This document shows positions 15,541 through 23,911 of a DNA stretch of 64,000 nt, piece after piece. Below the pieces are notes generated by a model that saw only the letters and a program-made list of their open reading frames with translations, was not told where the DNA came from and searched no databases. Both the position numbers and the translations under genes were made by a program. Each line of letters starts with the position of its first letter. Positions within the stretch are counted from its first letter, which is position 1. Source of the stretch: RYN-230 sp963813975 (GTDB lineage Bacteria > Actinomycetota > Actinomycetes > Streptosporangiales > Streptosporangiaceae); NCBI GenBank assembly GCA_963813975.1, contig CAWFAP010000006.1, positions 2,046,001-2,110,000 on the forward strand, written 5' to 3'.

Positions 15541-17194
15541 GTGGAATCGAGGCTCCGGCTGGACCCCGCGATGGTGGCGGAGGCCCGTGAACTGGCCCGG
15601 GTCGCCGGGCAGCCGATCGTGGATCTGGCCACCCGGCATACGACCGTGTCGGTGGAACGCGCGGTGCTCCGGCTGGCCGGGCTGGAGGGCGCGGACGCGG
15701 ACGGCATGCCGTGGGTCAACCGGCTGGCCGACAGCGTCCGTGAGAGCACCGGGCTGGAGCACGGTGTGGCCCTCCCGGTGTGGGACGCGCTGCTCGGCGG
15801 CGGGTACCCCACTCTGCGCGCGCTGGCCGCCGACGCCGCGTCCGGGACGGTGAAGTTCCGGCTGCCGGAGGGCGCCGATGCCGCGGCCGCCCGGGCCGCG
15901 GCGCGGGCCGCGCTCACCCAGGGCTTCACGCTGATCGACCAGCGGCGCGCCGAGCGGTCCGCGATGATCAAGGCCACCGCCGAGCCGGCCGAAGCCGTGG
16001 ATCTACCTGATCGTGGCCACCGGCGACATCTACGAGGACATTCCCCAGGCCCAGGCCGCGGCCCGGGAAGGTGCGGACATCGTCGCGGTGATCCGGTCCA
16101 CCGGGCAGTCCCTGCTGGACTATGTGCCGGAGGGGGCGACCCGGGAGGGCTACGCGGGGACCTACGCCACCCAGGAGAACTTCCGGCTGATGCGGGCCGC
16201 GCTGGACGACGTCTCCCGGGAGCTGGGCCGGTACGTGCGGCTGACCAACTACGCCTCCGGGCTGTGCATGCCAGAGATCGCCGCGCTGGCCGGACTCGAG
16301 CGGCTGGACATGATGCTGAACGACTGCATGTACGGGATCATCTTCCGGGACATCAACCCGCAGCGGACGTTCATCGACCAGCGGTTCGCCCGGCAGATCC
16401 ACGCCCGGGCCGGGATCATCATCAACACGGGCGAGGACAACTACCTGACCACCGCCGACGCGGTGGACGCCGCGCACACCGTGGTGGTCAGCCAGCTGAT
16501 GAACGAGTTCTTCGGCAAGGAAGCGGGGCTGGCCGACGGGCAGCTGGGCCTGGGCCACGCGTTCGAGATCAACCCGGAGGTGCCCGACTCGTTCGTCCTC
16601 GAGCTGGCCCACGCCCAGCTGGTCCGCGAGCTGTTCCCGGACGCGCCGCTGAAGTACATGCCGCCGACCAAGCACATGACCGGCAACGTGTTCGCCGGCT
16701 ACCTGCTGGACGCGTTCTTCAACCTGGCCGGGGTCATGACGGACCAGTCCATCCTGCTGATCGGGATGATGACCGAGGGCATCCACACCCCGTTCCTGTC
16801 CGACCGCGACCTGGCCCTGGAAAATGCCCGCTACGTGGCCCGCGCCGCCGCCCGGCTGGGCGAGAACTTCCGGCCACCGCCCGGCGGGTTCGTGGAGCAG
16901 CGCGCCCAGCAGGTCCTCGGCGAGGCCGTGGACCTGCTCCGGCGGATCAGCCGGGACGGGCTGCTGAACGCGATCGCGGACGGAACGTTCGGCGTCACCC
17001 GGCGCCCCGCCGACGGCGGCCGCGGCCTGGCCGGTGTCATCCCGCGCGCTCCCGGTTACTACAACCCCGCGAGTGAGTTCCTCGAGAGCGGCCCGCCCGG
17101 GGGGCTGCGGGGGGGCGCCCCCCCGGGCCAGCCGAGCAACCTCGCGAGCGAGTTGTCCGAGGGCGGGCCACATGATCCGGAGGGACAGTCATGA
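15541..17194 (+). CDS. kamD: Lysine 5,6-aminomutase alpha subunit (frameshifted in this sequence)
   Basis: The large PLP/B12-dependent aminomutase subunit that, with KamE, moves the terminal amino group of D-lysine or beta-lysine to C5. Residues 1-148 (RLRLDPAMVAEARELARVAG to SAMIKATAEP) lie in the frame starting at GTG 15541. One extra base near 15985-15992 shifts the conserved continuation PWIYLIVATGDIYEDIPQAQ into the next frame, which then runs intact to 17194 (GTYATQENFRLMRAAL, NDCMYGIIFRDINPQRTFIDQ, NEFFGKEAGLADGQLGLGHAFEINP). Both parts are fully conserved, so this is either a sequencing error or a very recent lesion. The C-terminus continues about 35 residues past the usual end (PGYYNP) through a duplicated segment and a G7/C7 palindrome. 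The stop overlaps kamE by ATGA. Confidence 0.85.
17050..17175 (+). repeat. Imperfect duplication and G7/C7 palindrome at the kamD 3' end
   Basis: The stretch coding NPASEFLESGPP (about 17062-17097) is followed by a diverged second copy coding NLASELSEGGPH (about 17137-17172). Between them, 17108-17125 is a perfect 18-base palindrome made of C-G7-C and its complement. The whole sits inside the unusual C-terminal extension of KamD and directly before the kamE start, and could fold into a strong hairpin in the mRNA. Confidence 0.6.
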
Positions 17195-17958
17195 CCGGGC
17201 CGGTTATCCGTCCCTACGGGGACACCACGGGTGACGGGCAGGTGCAGGTCTCCTTCACCCTGCCGGTCCCGTTCGGGAATGAAGACGAGCGCGCGCTGGC
17301 CGAAGGCGCGGCGCTCCAGCTGGCCGGCAAGATGGGCCTGGACCCGGCCATGGTGGTGCATGCCAAGGGCATGGGCCCCGACTTCACCTACTTCATCGTG
17401 TACGGCCGCACCGGGCACCTGGTGGACCTGTCCGCGGTGACCGTCATCCCGCGTGAGTTCCCGGTGCTCTCCCCGGCCGAGATCAACCTGCGGCTGCGCA
17501 GCAGCCTGGGCCGCAAGCTGGTCGTGCTCGGCGCCTGCATCGGCACCGACGCGCACACGGTGGGCATCGACGCCATCCTCAACGTGAAGGGGCATGCGGG
17601 GGAGAAGGGCCTGGAGTACTACCGGGAGATCCGGGTGGTCAACCTCGGTGCGCAGGTGGACGTGGCTGACCTGGTCGCCCGGGCGCAGGCCGAGCGGGCC
17701 GACGCGGTCCTGGTCAGCCAGGTGGTCACCCAGCGGGAGGCTCATCTGGCCGGGGCGCGAGAGCTCTCAGCCGCGTTCCGCGCCTCCTACGCCGGCGGCG
17801 GCCCGCTGCTGGTCGTCGGGGGCCCCCGGTTCGACCCGGCCATGGCCGGCGACCTCGGTGTGGACAAGATCTTCGGCCGCGGCACCACGCCCCGCGAGGT
17901 GGCCAGCTACCTGGTGCACGTGCTGGCGCCAGAGCCCGTCCCGGCTGGTGCCGCGTGA
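17191..17958 (+). CDS. kamE: Lysine 5,6-aminomutase beta subunit (B12-binding)
   Basis: A 255-residue adenosylcobalamin-binding subunit. The base-off cobalamin motif is GTDAHTVGID with His122 as the expected lower cobalt ligand. Lys133 in NVKGHAGEKGLEYY corresponds to the lysine forming the internal aldimine with PLP; the 11-residue spacing equals that between the Co-ligand His and PLP Lys that I recall for the clostridial beta subunit. The Rossmann-like B12 domain continues through GAQVDVADLVARAQ and DAVLVSQVVTQREAH to LLVVGGPRFDPAMAGDLGVDKIFGRGT. The ATG overlaps the kamD stop by four bases and the gene ends in a GTGA overlap with kal, so stoichiometric coupled translation is likely. Confidence 0.95.
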   Translation: MTGPVIRPYGDTTGDGQVQVSFTLPVPFGNEDERALAEGAALQLAGKMGLDPAMVVHAKGMGPDFTYFIVYGRTGHLVDLSAVTVIPREFPVLSPAEINLRLRSSLGRKLVVLGACIGTDAHTVGIDAILNVKGHAGEKGLEYYREIRVVNLGAQVDVADLVARAQAERADAVLVSQVVTQREAHLAGARELSAAFRASYAGGGPLLVVGGPRFDPAMAGDLGVDKIFGRGTTPREVASYLVHVLAPEPVPAGAA

Positions 17959-18353
17959 CCGGCCAGCCCCCCGCTGACCAGCACCGCGGGCTGACTGTCA
18001 CCCACCGCCGTTACGTGCCGGCCAGCCACGCCCACTACGGCGGGAACCTGGTCGACGGCGCGTACGTGCTCGGCCTGTTCGGGGACGTGGCCACCGAGGC
18101 CGCCATCCGGATGAACGGGGACGAGGGCCTGTTCGCGTCCTACTCCGATGTGCAGTTCCGGGAGCCGGTGCTGGCCGGCGACGTGATCGAGGCGACCGCG
18201 ACCGTCGTGCGCACCGGGCGCCGCAGCCGCGAACTGGCCTTCGAGGCCCGCGTGGTGTGCCGGGCCGACCCGGCCCGCGGGCCGTCCGCCGCCCGGGTGC
18301 TCGACCAGCCACTGGTGGTCGTGACGGCCACCGGCACCGTCGTCGTCCCCTGA
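17955..18353 (+). CDS. kal: 3-aminobutyryl-CoA ammonia-lyase
   Basis: A 132-residue single hotdog-fold protein. In lysine fermentation it removes ammonia from L-3-aminobutyryl-CoA to give crotonyl-CoA. Seen features are RRYVPASHAHYGGNLVDGAYVLGLFGDVATEA (19-50), with the HAHYGGNLVDGA segment typical of this lyase, and DVQFREPVLAGDVIEATATVVRTGRRSRELAFEARVV in the sheet. The size fits the family. Identification rests on these segments plus its position as last gene of kdd-kamD-kamE-kal; a generic hotdog dehydratase is the alternative. The GTG start overlaps the kamE stop by four bases. Confidence 0.88.
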   Translation: MTGQPPADQHRGLTVTHRRYVPASHAHYGGNLVDGAYVLGLFGDVATEAAIRMNGDEGLFASYSDVQFREPVLAGDVIEATATVVRTGRRSRELAFEARVVCRADPARGPSAARVLDQPLVVVTATGTVVVP

Positions 18354-18366
18354 CCTGGGCCAGCGC

Positions 18367-18412
18367 GGGGGGCAGGAAGTTCGTTGCGGAGAACCGGCAC
18401 TTCCCGCCCCCC
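18367..18412. terminator. Strong bidirectional terminator between kal and acsA
   Basis: GGGGGGCAGGAAGT (18367-18380) pairs with ACTTCCCGCCCCCC (18399-18412) in 13 of 14 positions, with an 18-base loop. It fills the 72-base gap between the converging kal and acsA genes, where transcripts from both sides must end. Confidence 0.6.
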
Positions 18413-18425
18413 ATAGCGCGGCGGG

Positions 18426-20534
18426 CTACTCTTCCTTGCCGAAGGACTGGATCTCGGCCTTCTCCGTCTCGGTGAGTTCCCTCGGCACGTCATCCCGCGC
18501 CACCTTGGCCGACTGCACCTCGTGCCGGATCTCATCCACGATCTCGGGGTTGGCCAGCGTCGTGACGTCCCCGGTGTCCGTGAAGTTGGACACCGCGGCG
18601 ATCACCCGGCGCATGATCTTCCCGGACCGGGTCTTCGGCATGTCCGGGACGATCCAGACGTTCTTCGGCCGGGCGATCTTGCCGATCTCCGTCTCGACCG
18701 ACCGGGTGACCTTGTCGACCATCTCCTGGCTGGCCTCGCAGCCCGGCTTCAGTGACACGTACACCTCGACCGCGCGACCGCGGATGTCGTCGATGACCGG
18801 GACCGCGGCGGCCTCGGCGACCTCGGGCACGGTCAGCGCGGCCGACTCGATCTCCTTGGTGCCGAGCCGGTGCCCGGCCACGTTGATGACGTCGTCCACC
18901 CGGCCCAGGATCCGGTAGTAGCTGTCCGGGGCGCGGACAGCGCCGTCACCGGCGAAGTACGGCCAGTCGTGCCAGTCCTTGCTGCCGGTGTCCTTGTTGT
19001 ACTTCTCGTAGTAGACCGAGATGAACCGTTCCGGCTGGCCCCAGATGGTCTGCATGATGCCGGGCCACGGGTTGCGGATGCAGATGTTGCCCGCCTTGCC
19101 GTCCGGGACCTCCTCGCCGTTCTCGTCGTAGATGGCCGGGTAGATGCCGATCACCGCGGGACCGCAGCTGCCCGGCTTCATCGGCTTGAGCGCGGGCAGC
19201 GAGCTGCCCAGGAAGCCGCCGGTCTCGGTCTGCCACCAGGTGTCCACGATGACGGCCTCGTCCTTGCCGACGGCCTTGTAGTACCAGCGCCATACCTCGG
19301 GCTCGATCGGCTCGCCGACCGTGGTCATGTGCTTGAAGTGGTAGTTGTACTTGGCCGGCTCGTCGGGGCCGACCTTGCGCAGCATCCGGATGGCGGTGGG
19401 CGAGGTGTGGAAGATGTTCACCCCGAGCCGCTCGGCGATCCGCCACGGACGGCCCGCGTCCGGGTAGTTGGGCGTGCCCTCGTAGATCACGGAGGTCGTG
19501 CCGAGCGAGAGCGGCCCGTACACGATGTAGGAGTGCCCGGTGATCCACCCGATGTCAGCCATGCACCAGTACGTGTCCTCGGGATGGATGTCCTCGTAGT
19601 ACCTGGACGTCCCGGTCACGTAGGACAGGTACCCGCCGGTGCTGTGCTGTGCTCCCTTGGGCCGCCCCGTGGTGCCGCTGGTGTACATCAGGAACAGTGG
19701 CGCCTCGGACGGCATCGAGACCGGGTCCACGATCTGGCCGCGGTACGGCGTGATCACCTCGTCCACGAAGAAGTCGCGGTCGGCCACCATCGGCGTCTGG
19801 GACGCGTACTCGCCCGCGTGCCGCCGCCAGACCAGGACCTTGTCCACGTCCTGGCCCTGCTTGGCCGCCTCGGCCACCGCCTCGTCCGCCTTGACCTTGT
19901 GGTCCACGAGCGTGCCGCTGCGGTAGTACCCGTCCATCGTGATCAGGACCCGGCTGCCGGAGTCGGCGATCCTGGTCCCGCACGCGTTGCCGCTGAAGCC
20001 GCCGAACACCTGGGAGTGCACCACGCCCAGCCGGGCACAGGCCAGCATGACCACCGGCAGCTCGGGCACCATCGGCATGTGCAGCGTGACCCGGTCGCCC
20101 GCCTTCAGCCCGGCGAAGTCGCGCAGCAGCGCGGCGAACTCGTTCACCCGGTGGTAGAGGTCCCGGTAGGTGATGGCGACCGGCTCGGTGGACTCCGGCT
20201 CCGGCACCCAGATGAGCGCGGCCTTGTTCGCCTTGTCCGCCAGGTGCCGGTCCACGCAGTTGTAGGAGGCGTTCAGGCGGCCGCCGGTAAACCACTTCCA
20301 GAATGGCGGATTGCTGGCGTCCAGGACCGTGTCCCACTTCTTGTCCCAGCTCAGCATCTCGGCGTACTCGACGAAGCAGTCCGGGAAGTTCTTCTCGTCG
20401 AAACGGTCGAAGATCGCCGGGTCGGCCGCGTTGGCCTGCTCGACGAAGGACTCGGGCGGGTAGATGTACTCTTCCTCGCGCCAGTGCACCGCAATCTGCG
20501 ACTCAGAAACCGGGTCCTGCTGACTCTCCGTCAT
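18426..20534 (-). CDS. acsA: Acetate--CoA ligase (AMP-forming)
   Basis: A 702-residue acyl-adenylate-forming enzyme making acetyl-CoA from acetate, ATP and CoA. The N-terminus carries the ACS-specific VHWREEEYIYPPESF and YNCVDRHL segments. The adenylation core shows MYTSGTTGRPKGAQH, and later TWWQTETGG and RILGRVDDVINVAGHRLGT. The A10 motif PKTRSGKIMRR places the catalytic and acetylation-prone lysine at Lys639. An N-terminal variant (WFTGGRLNASYN) and the SCGPAVIGIYPAIYD region match the propionyl/acetyl-CoA synthetase group, so propionate may also be used. It converges on the lysine operon and may serve its acetate/acetyl-CoA branch, or simply be housekeeping. Confidence 0.93.
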   Translation of the reverse strand: MTESQQDPVSESQIAVHWREEEYIYPPESFVEQANAADPAIFDRFDEKNFPDCFVEYAEMLSWDKKWDTVLDASNPPFWKWFTGGRLNASYNCVDRHLADKANKAALIWVPEPESTEPVAITYRDLYHRVNEFAALLRDFAGLKAGDRVTLHMPMVPELPVVMLACARLGVVHSQVFGGFSGNACGTRIADSGSRVLITMDGYYRSGTLVDHKVKADEAVAEAAKQGQDVDKVLVWRRHAGEYASQTPMVADRDFFVDEVITPYRGQIVDPVSMPSEAPLFLMYTSGTTGRPKGAQHSTGGYLSYVTGTSRYYEDIHPEDTYWCMADIGWITGHSYIVYGPLSLGTTSVIYEGTPNYPDAGRPWRIAERLGVNIFHTSPTAIRMLRKVGPDEPAKYNYHFKHMTTVGEPIEPEVWRWYYKAVGKDEAVIVDTWWQTETGGFLGSSLPALKPMKPGSCGPAVIGIYPAIYDENGEEVPDGKAGNICIRNPWPGIMQTIWGQPERFISVYYEKYNKDTGSKDWHDWPYFAGDGAVRAPDSYYRILGRVDDVINVAGHRLGTKEIESAALTVPEVAEAAAVPVIDDIRGRAVEVYVSLKPGCEASQEMVDKVTRSVETEIGKIARPKNVWIVPDMPKTRSGKIMRRVIAAVSNFTDTGDVTTLANPEIVDEIRHEVQSAKVARDDVPRELTETEKAEIQSFGKEE

Positions 20535-21451
20535 CTGCTGGTCCTCCCATGAATGGATGATCTTTAGGCGTTCAGGCCGGGAGACCGCTCAGGGCGCCCT
20601 GGCCGTCCCGGGACACGAGGGCAGGGCACGGGCTGGCTGACCGCGGGGGTTCAGGGCAGTGGGGGCCAGGCGGGCCCGCATGGTTCCCGTCGGATACCGC
20701 CGGATCATCCTCCCTGCCCGGCTGGCTGGCTGGGCCGGGCTTCGCCGGCTGGCTGGCTGGGCCGGGCTTCGCCTGCGGCCAGCCGGGCCGCGGAGGCCAG
20801 CCAGCAGCGTGCCGCCGGGGCCGTCGCGGTTTCCGCCGCCGCCCCCTGGCCGGACCGCCCGCTGACCACGGTGTCATGACGCCCTCACGCGCTGGGGAAA
20901 CCGTTTCATGCTATCGCCAGGCGCGCGGCGGAACCAGGGCCCCGGCTGCGGCCGCAGAGCCGGTTGACATCGGGCGTGGCCACGGTAAGTTGCTGCGCAC
21001 AGTCCAGCACTTGGCTAGCCGTCGGGGTGAGCTGGCCGTCCGGGCCAGGCTGCGTGCGGGCCGGTTGACCGGCCCTGATGCCAGGCGCAGCGCGCCAGGG
21101 CGTGCCCGGTAGCCCGCTGGGCCGGGGGGTTGGAAACGGGAAGGGCCTGGGCGCCCAGTAGACAACGGAGAACGAGCTCGCCGCCGGCGGGACGGTCTGC
21201 GGTCCGAAGGGTTGCCCGGGCCCTCTTCCCTCACCTGGCCGGGTGAGCCCCGCACCGGGCCCACCCGGGCCCGCGAGGCTGCCCCCGGGTGGCCGCGGCG
21301 CCTTGCCGCCTGCGCACCGTCAACATTGGTGCAAATTTGGCTATGCCCAGAGGAGCACGGACGCCGATGACGCCGCGTAACGGTAATCTGCATGGATCAC
21401 GGGCCCGAGAGGCCGCGACCCCACGCGGCAGTCAGGGGAAGGCAGGAGAGG
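20535..21451. other. Long intergenic region with no convincing gene
   Basis: About 0.9 kb between divergent acsA and ppm1. Open frames here are short, Pro/Arg/Gly-rich and without family resemblance or ribosome sites. It contains a two-copy 27-base tandem repeat (20720-20773), and should hold the promoters of both flanking genes; AT-richer islands occur near 20550-20570 (acsA leader) and 21320-21400 (ppm1 side). No RNA gene was recognised. Confidence 0.5.
20720..20773. repeat. Two-copy 27-bp tandem repeat
   Basis: Two identical 27-base units, each with three GGCT-type steps then GGGCCGGGCTTCGCC, lie at 20720-20746 and 20747-20773. The unit is a multiple of three, but no plausible gene reads through it. 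It is probably a slippage or unequal-exchange product. Confidence 0.75.
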
Positions 21452-22222
21452 TTGGCTGGCAACAACGAAGCCGGGACTCCAGTTGGCCGGGTCGCCGTCA
21501 TCATGCCTACGTACAACGAGCGTGAGAACCTGGAGACCATGGCCACCCGGGTCAGGTCCGCGGTTCCTGACGCCGATCTGCTGGTGGTCGACGACAACAG
21601 CCCGGACGGCACCGGCGAGCTGGCGGACAAGCTGGCGGCCGAGGACTCCCACGTCCGGGTCCTGCACCGGCCCGGCAAGGGCGGCCTCGGCGCGGCGTAC
21701 CTGGCCGGGTTCGGCTGGGCCCTGGAGCAGGACTACGGCGCGGTCGTCGAGATGGACGCGGACGGCTCGCACCAGCCCGAGCAGCTGCCGATCCTGCTGG
21801 ACGCGCTCCGCCAGGCCGATCTCGTGCTCGGCTCCCGGTGGGTGCCGGGCGGCCGGGTGCTCAACTGGCCGAAGTCGCGGGAGGTGCTGTCCCGGGGGGC
21901 GAACATCTATGCGCGGCTGATGCTGGGCATCCCGCTCAAGGACGCCACCGGCGGGTACCGGGTCTACCGGGCCGCCACACTGCGGGCCATCCGGCTGGGC
22001 GAGATCGAGTCGCAGGGCTACTGCTTCCAGGTCGACCTGGCCCTGCGCGCGCTGAAGGCGGGCCTGCGGGTGGTCGAGGTGCCGATCACGTTCGTCGAGC
22101 GGATACACGGCTCCAGCAAGATGAGTAAATCCATCATGGTGGAGGCGTTCTGGCTGATCGGGCGCTGGGGGCTGGCCTCGCGGTGGGCGGCGCTGCGCGG
22201 GAGCCGCGCCACCGCGCGCTGA
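21452..22222 (+). CDS. ppm1: Polyprenol-phosphate mannose synthase (GT2)
   Basis: A 256-residue family 2 glycosyltransferase that transfers mannose from GDP-mannose to polyprenyl phosphate, the donor for lipoglycan and protein mannosylation. The core is VAVIMPTYNERENLETM, LLVVDDNSPDGTGELAD (DDN), EMDADGSHQPEQLP (DxD) and ATGGYRVYRAATLRAI, with GYCFQVDLALRALKAG and ITFVERIHGSSKMSKSI near the end, all typical of DPM1-like enzymes. The membrane domain fused in mycobacterial Ppm1 is absent. I chose TTG at 21452, directly after AGGAG; the open frame extends to 21392. It converges on rbpA, an arrangement I recall as conserved in actinobacteria. Confidence 0.9.
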   Translation: MAGNNEAGTPVGRVAVIMPTYNERENLETMATRVRSAVPDADLLVVDDNSPDGTGELADKLAAEDSHVRVLHRPGKGGLGAAYLAGFGWALEQDYGAVVEMDADGSHQPEQLPILLDALRQADLVLGSRWVPGGRVLNWPKSREVLSRGANIYARLMLGIPLKDATGGYRVYRAATLRAIRLGEIESQGYCFQVDLALRALKAGLRVVEVPITFVERIHGSSKMSKSIMVEAFWLIGRWGLASRWAALRGSRATAR

Positions 22223-22340
22223 GCCGCCGGAGCGCGTGCGCCCGCGGCCCCGGCCGCCGCTGGCCCGTCCAGACCGCACCAACGGTCTGTCCGTGGCGGC
22301 CCACCAGCCCCGGGCCACCGGCCGGGCCGGTACAGCATAA

Positions 22341-22364
22341 ACGGCCCGGGCGGACCCGGGCCGT
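22341..22364. terminator. Perfect 10-bp stem-loop between ppm1 and rbpA
   Basis: ACGGCCCGGG (22341-22350) and CCCGGGCCGT (22355-22364) form an exact stem with a four-base loop. It lies between the converging ppm1 and rbpA genes, 13 bases past the rbpA stop, and probably ends both transcripts. Confidence 0.55.
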
Positions 22365-22376
22365 CAGCCTGCGTGC

Positions 22377-22757
22377 TCAGGCGCTCTTACGATGCCTCGT
22401 GTTGTGCTTGCGCGGGGTTTCCTCGCCACGCTGGCTCCTGATCAGGGCCAGCCGTTCCGCGAGCACTTCTTCCAGGTCGGCGATGGACCGGCGCTCACGC
22501 AGCATGTCCCAGTGGCTCCGCGGCGGCTTGGCCTTCCGTGGCGCGGACAGGTCCCCGGTGGCGGTGAACGCGGTCACCCCGCACACCCGGCACTCCCAGG
22601 TAGCCGGAACCTCAGCCTCGGCGGCGAACGGGACGGTAAAGTGGTGACCCTTGGGGCAATCGAAAGCTATCTCCTGGCGGGGTGCCAGGTCGGTGTTACG
22701 GTCGTTCTCGTAGCTCGTTGCCCCGAGCCGCGTGCCGCGAAGTGCGCGTTCGGCCAT
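22377..22757 (-). CDS. rbpA: RNA polymerase-binding protein RbpA
   Basis: A 126-residue actinobacteria-specific transcription factor that binds the principal sigma factor and the polymerase beta subunit and stabilises open complexes. Visible parts are the N-terminal tail (MAERALRGTRLGATSYEND), the core barrel with FDCPKGHHFTVPFA and ATWECRVCG (metal-binding Cys/His residues), and the basic linker and sigma-interaction helix ending KPPRSHWDMLRERRSIADLEEVLAERLALIRS. The Cys/His set Cys34, His38, Cys56 and Cys59 is complete. A GGGAGG ribosome site precedes ATG 22757. A sigma-R-like promoter lies just upstream, as expected from the known stress control of rbpA in Streptomyces. Confidence 0.97.
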   Translation of the reverse strand: MAERALRGTRLGATSYENDRNTDLAPRQEIAFDCPKGHHFTVPFAAEAEVPATWECRVCGVTAFTATGDLSAPRKAKPPRSHWDMLRERRSIADLEEVLAERLALIRSQRGEETPRKHNTRHRKSA

Positions 22758-22797
22758 TAGTCACTGCCTCCCAGGCGCTCAGCCTTGTGAATTAGTT

Positions 22798-22823
22798 AAC
22801 GCCGAGTTCCCGGTCAAGATTCC
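22798..22823 (-). promoter_or_regulatory. Sigma-R-type promoter of rbpA
   Basis: Reading the minus strand, GGAAT (22823-22819) is followed after exactly 18 bases by GTT (22800-22798). This is the GGAAT-N18/19-GTT consensus of the thiol-stress sigma factor SigR/SigH. It ends 40 bases before the rbpA start. rbpA is a known SigR target in Streptomyces coelicolor, so sequence and prior knowledge agree. Confidence 0.7.
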
Positions 22824-22925
22824 CGCTGTGCCCGATTCCAACCCCCCTGGCGCACCCGGACCCCTCGGTGCCGGCCCGGTCACCGAGAGTCCTGGCGCGT
22901 CACCTGCGCGCGAGCGTGGCCTATC

Positions 22926-23828
22926 TCACCCGGCCACGCGGGGATGCCACTCGCCGCGGCTGATCAGCACGTCCCGCAGCGCCACGGTCTCATCGGTCAT
23001 GATGCCGTCCACGCCGGTATCCAGCAGGGTCCGCATCAGCGCGGTGGAGTTGACGGTCCAGGCGTGCACGTGCAGGCCCAGGGCGTGCGCCCGGTTCACG
23101 AACGCGTGCGTAGCGACCTGGGCCGGCACCTGGGCACACCGCACGCCGGTCCGGGCCAGGCGCTCGGCCAGGGCCAGATGGGCCGCCCGCCGGCTGTCCT
23201 GCCGTGCCCCGCGGCCCGGGTCGCCGGCCCGCGGGCCCAGCCGCCCCTGCCCAGGCCCGCTCCGGCCGATCCGGCCCGCCCCGGCCCGGCCCGGCCGGCT
23301 GAGCTCCTGTGGCCGGCGCGGGCCGCCGAACCGGACCACGGCCGTGCCGATCGGGGAAGCGGCCATGCAGACCTGGCGGTCGAGCACCCGCCGCGCGGCA
23401 CGCAGCCTGCTCGCCGAGAACGAGGTCACGCAGACCCGGTCCCAGGCCCCGGTCCGGCGCAGCACGGCGGCGAGCGGCTCCACCGCGGGCGCGTCCTTCA
23501 GGTCGATGTTGAACCGCACGTCCGGCCAGGCGCCCAGCAGGTCTTCCAGCAGCGGAATCGGCTCTGTGCCGCCGATCCGCGCGGCGGCCACGTCCCGGTG
23601 GTTCATCCTGGCGATCCGGCCGGGGCGGCCGGTTACCCGGGCCAGCGTCCGGTCGTGGAACGCGATCAGCGTCCCGTCCAGCGTCGCCTGGACGTCCGTC
23701 TCCAAGTAGCGGTAGCCGAGCCCCACGGCGTGCTCGAAAGCCCGCCACGAGTTCTCCGGCGCGTGCGCCGCCCCCCCGCGGTGGGCGAACGCCACCGGCC
23801 TGGGGTGGTCGAGGAATGCGGTCGGCAT
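22926..23828 (-). CDS. Glycerophosphodiester phosphodiesterase
   Basis: A 300-residue GDPD-family TIM barrel hydrolysing glycerophosphodiesters to glycerol-3-phosphate and an alcohol. The catalytic pair appears as AFAHRGGAAHAPENSWRAF (His16, Glu25), with the second histidine in GTLIAFHDRTLARVTG and the metal ligands in LETDVQATLDG. The C-terminal part HVHAWTVNSTALMRTLLDTGVDGIMTDET is typical. Between about residues 165 and 215 the protein carries a low-complexity Gly/Arg/Pro insertion (GRIGRSGPGQGRLGPRAGD) not present in compact family members. No secretion signal is seen, so it is probably cytoplasmic. The gene stands alone. Confidence 0.92.
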   Translation of the reverse strand: MPTAFLDHPRPVAFAHRGGAAHAPENSWRAFEHAVGLGYRYLETDVQATLDGTLIAFHDRTLARVTGRPGRIARMNHRDVAAARIGGTEPIPLLEDLLGAWPDVRFNIDLKDAPAVEPLAAVLRRTGAWDRVCVTSFSASRLRAARRVLDRQVCMAASPIGTAVVRFGGPRRPQELSRPGRAGAGRIGRSGPGQGRLGPRAGDPGRGARQDSRRAAHLALAERLARTGVRCAQVPAQVATHAFVNRAHALGLHVHAWTVNSTALMRTLLDTGVDGIMTDETVALRDVLISRGEWHPRVAG

Positions 23829-23911
23829 GTATGCGAGTATGCGCTACCAGCCGGAGCAGCCTGTAAACGGAGCATGTCCAGCCGCTGAAACGCCTGCCGC
23901 GCCAGGGTTTC

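Noticed and set aside
20572..20877. Minus-strand frame with repeated Gln-Pro-Ala-Lys-Pro-Gly units
   Set aside because: The repeat is simply the 27-base tandem repeat read in frame; composition is Arg/Pro/Gly-rich, there is no ribosome site and no homology.
23096..23400. Dense GC palindromes inside the glycerophosphodiesterase gene
   Set aside because: They follow from the Gly/Arg/Pro-rich codons of the low-complexity insertion rather than forming a separate element.
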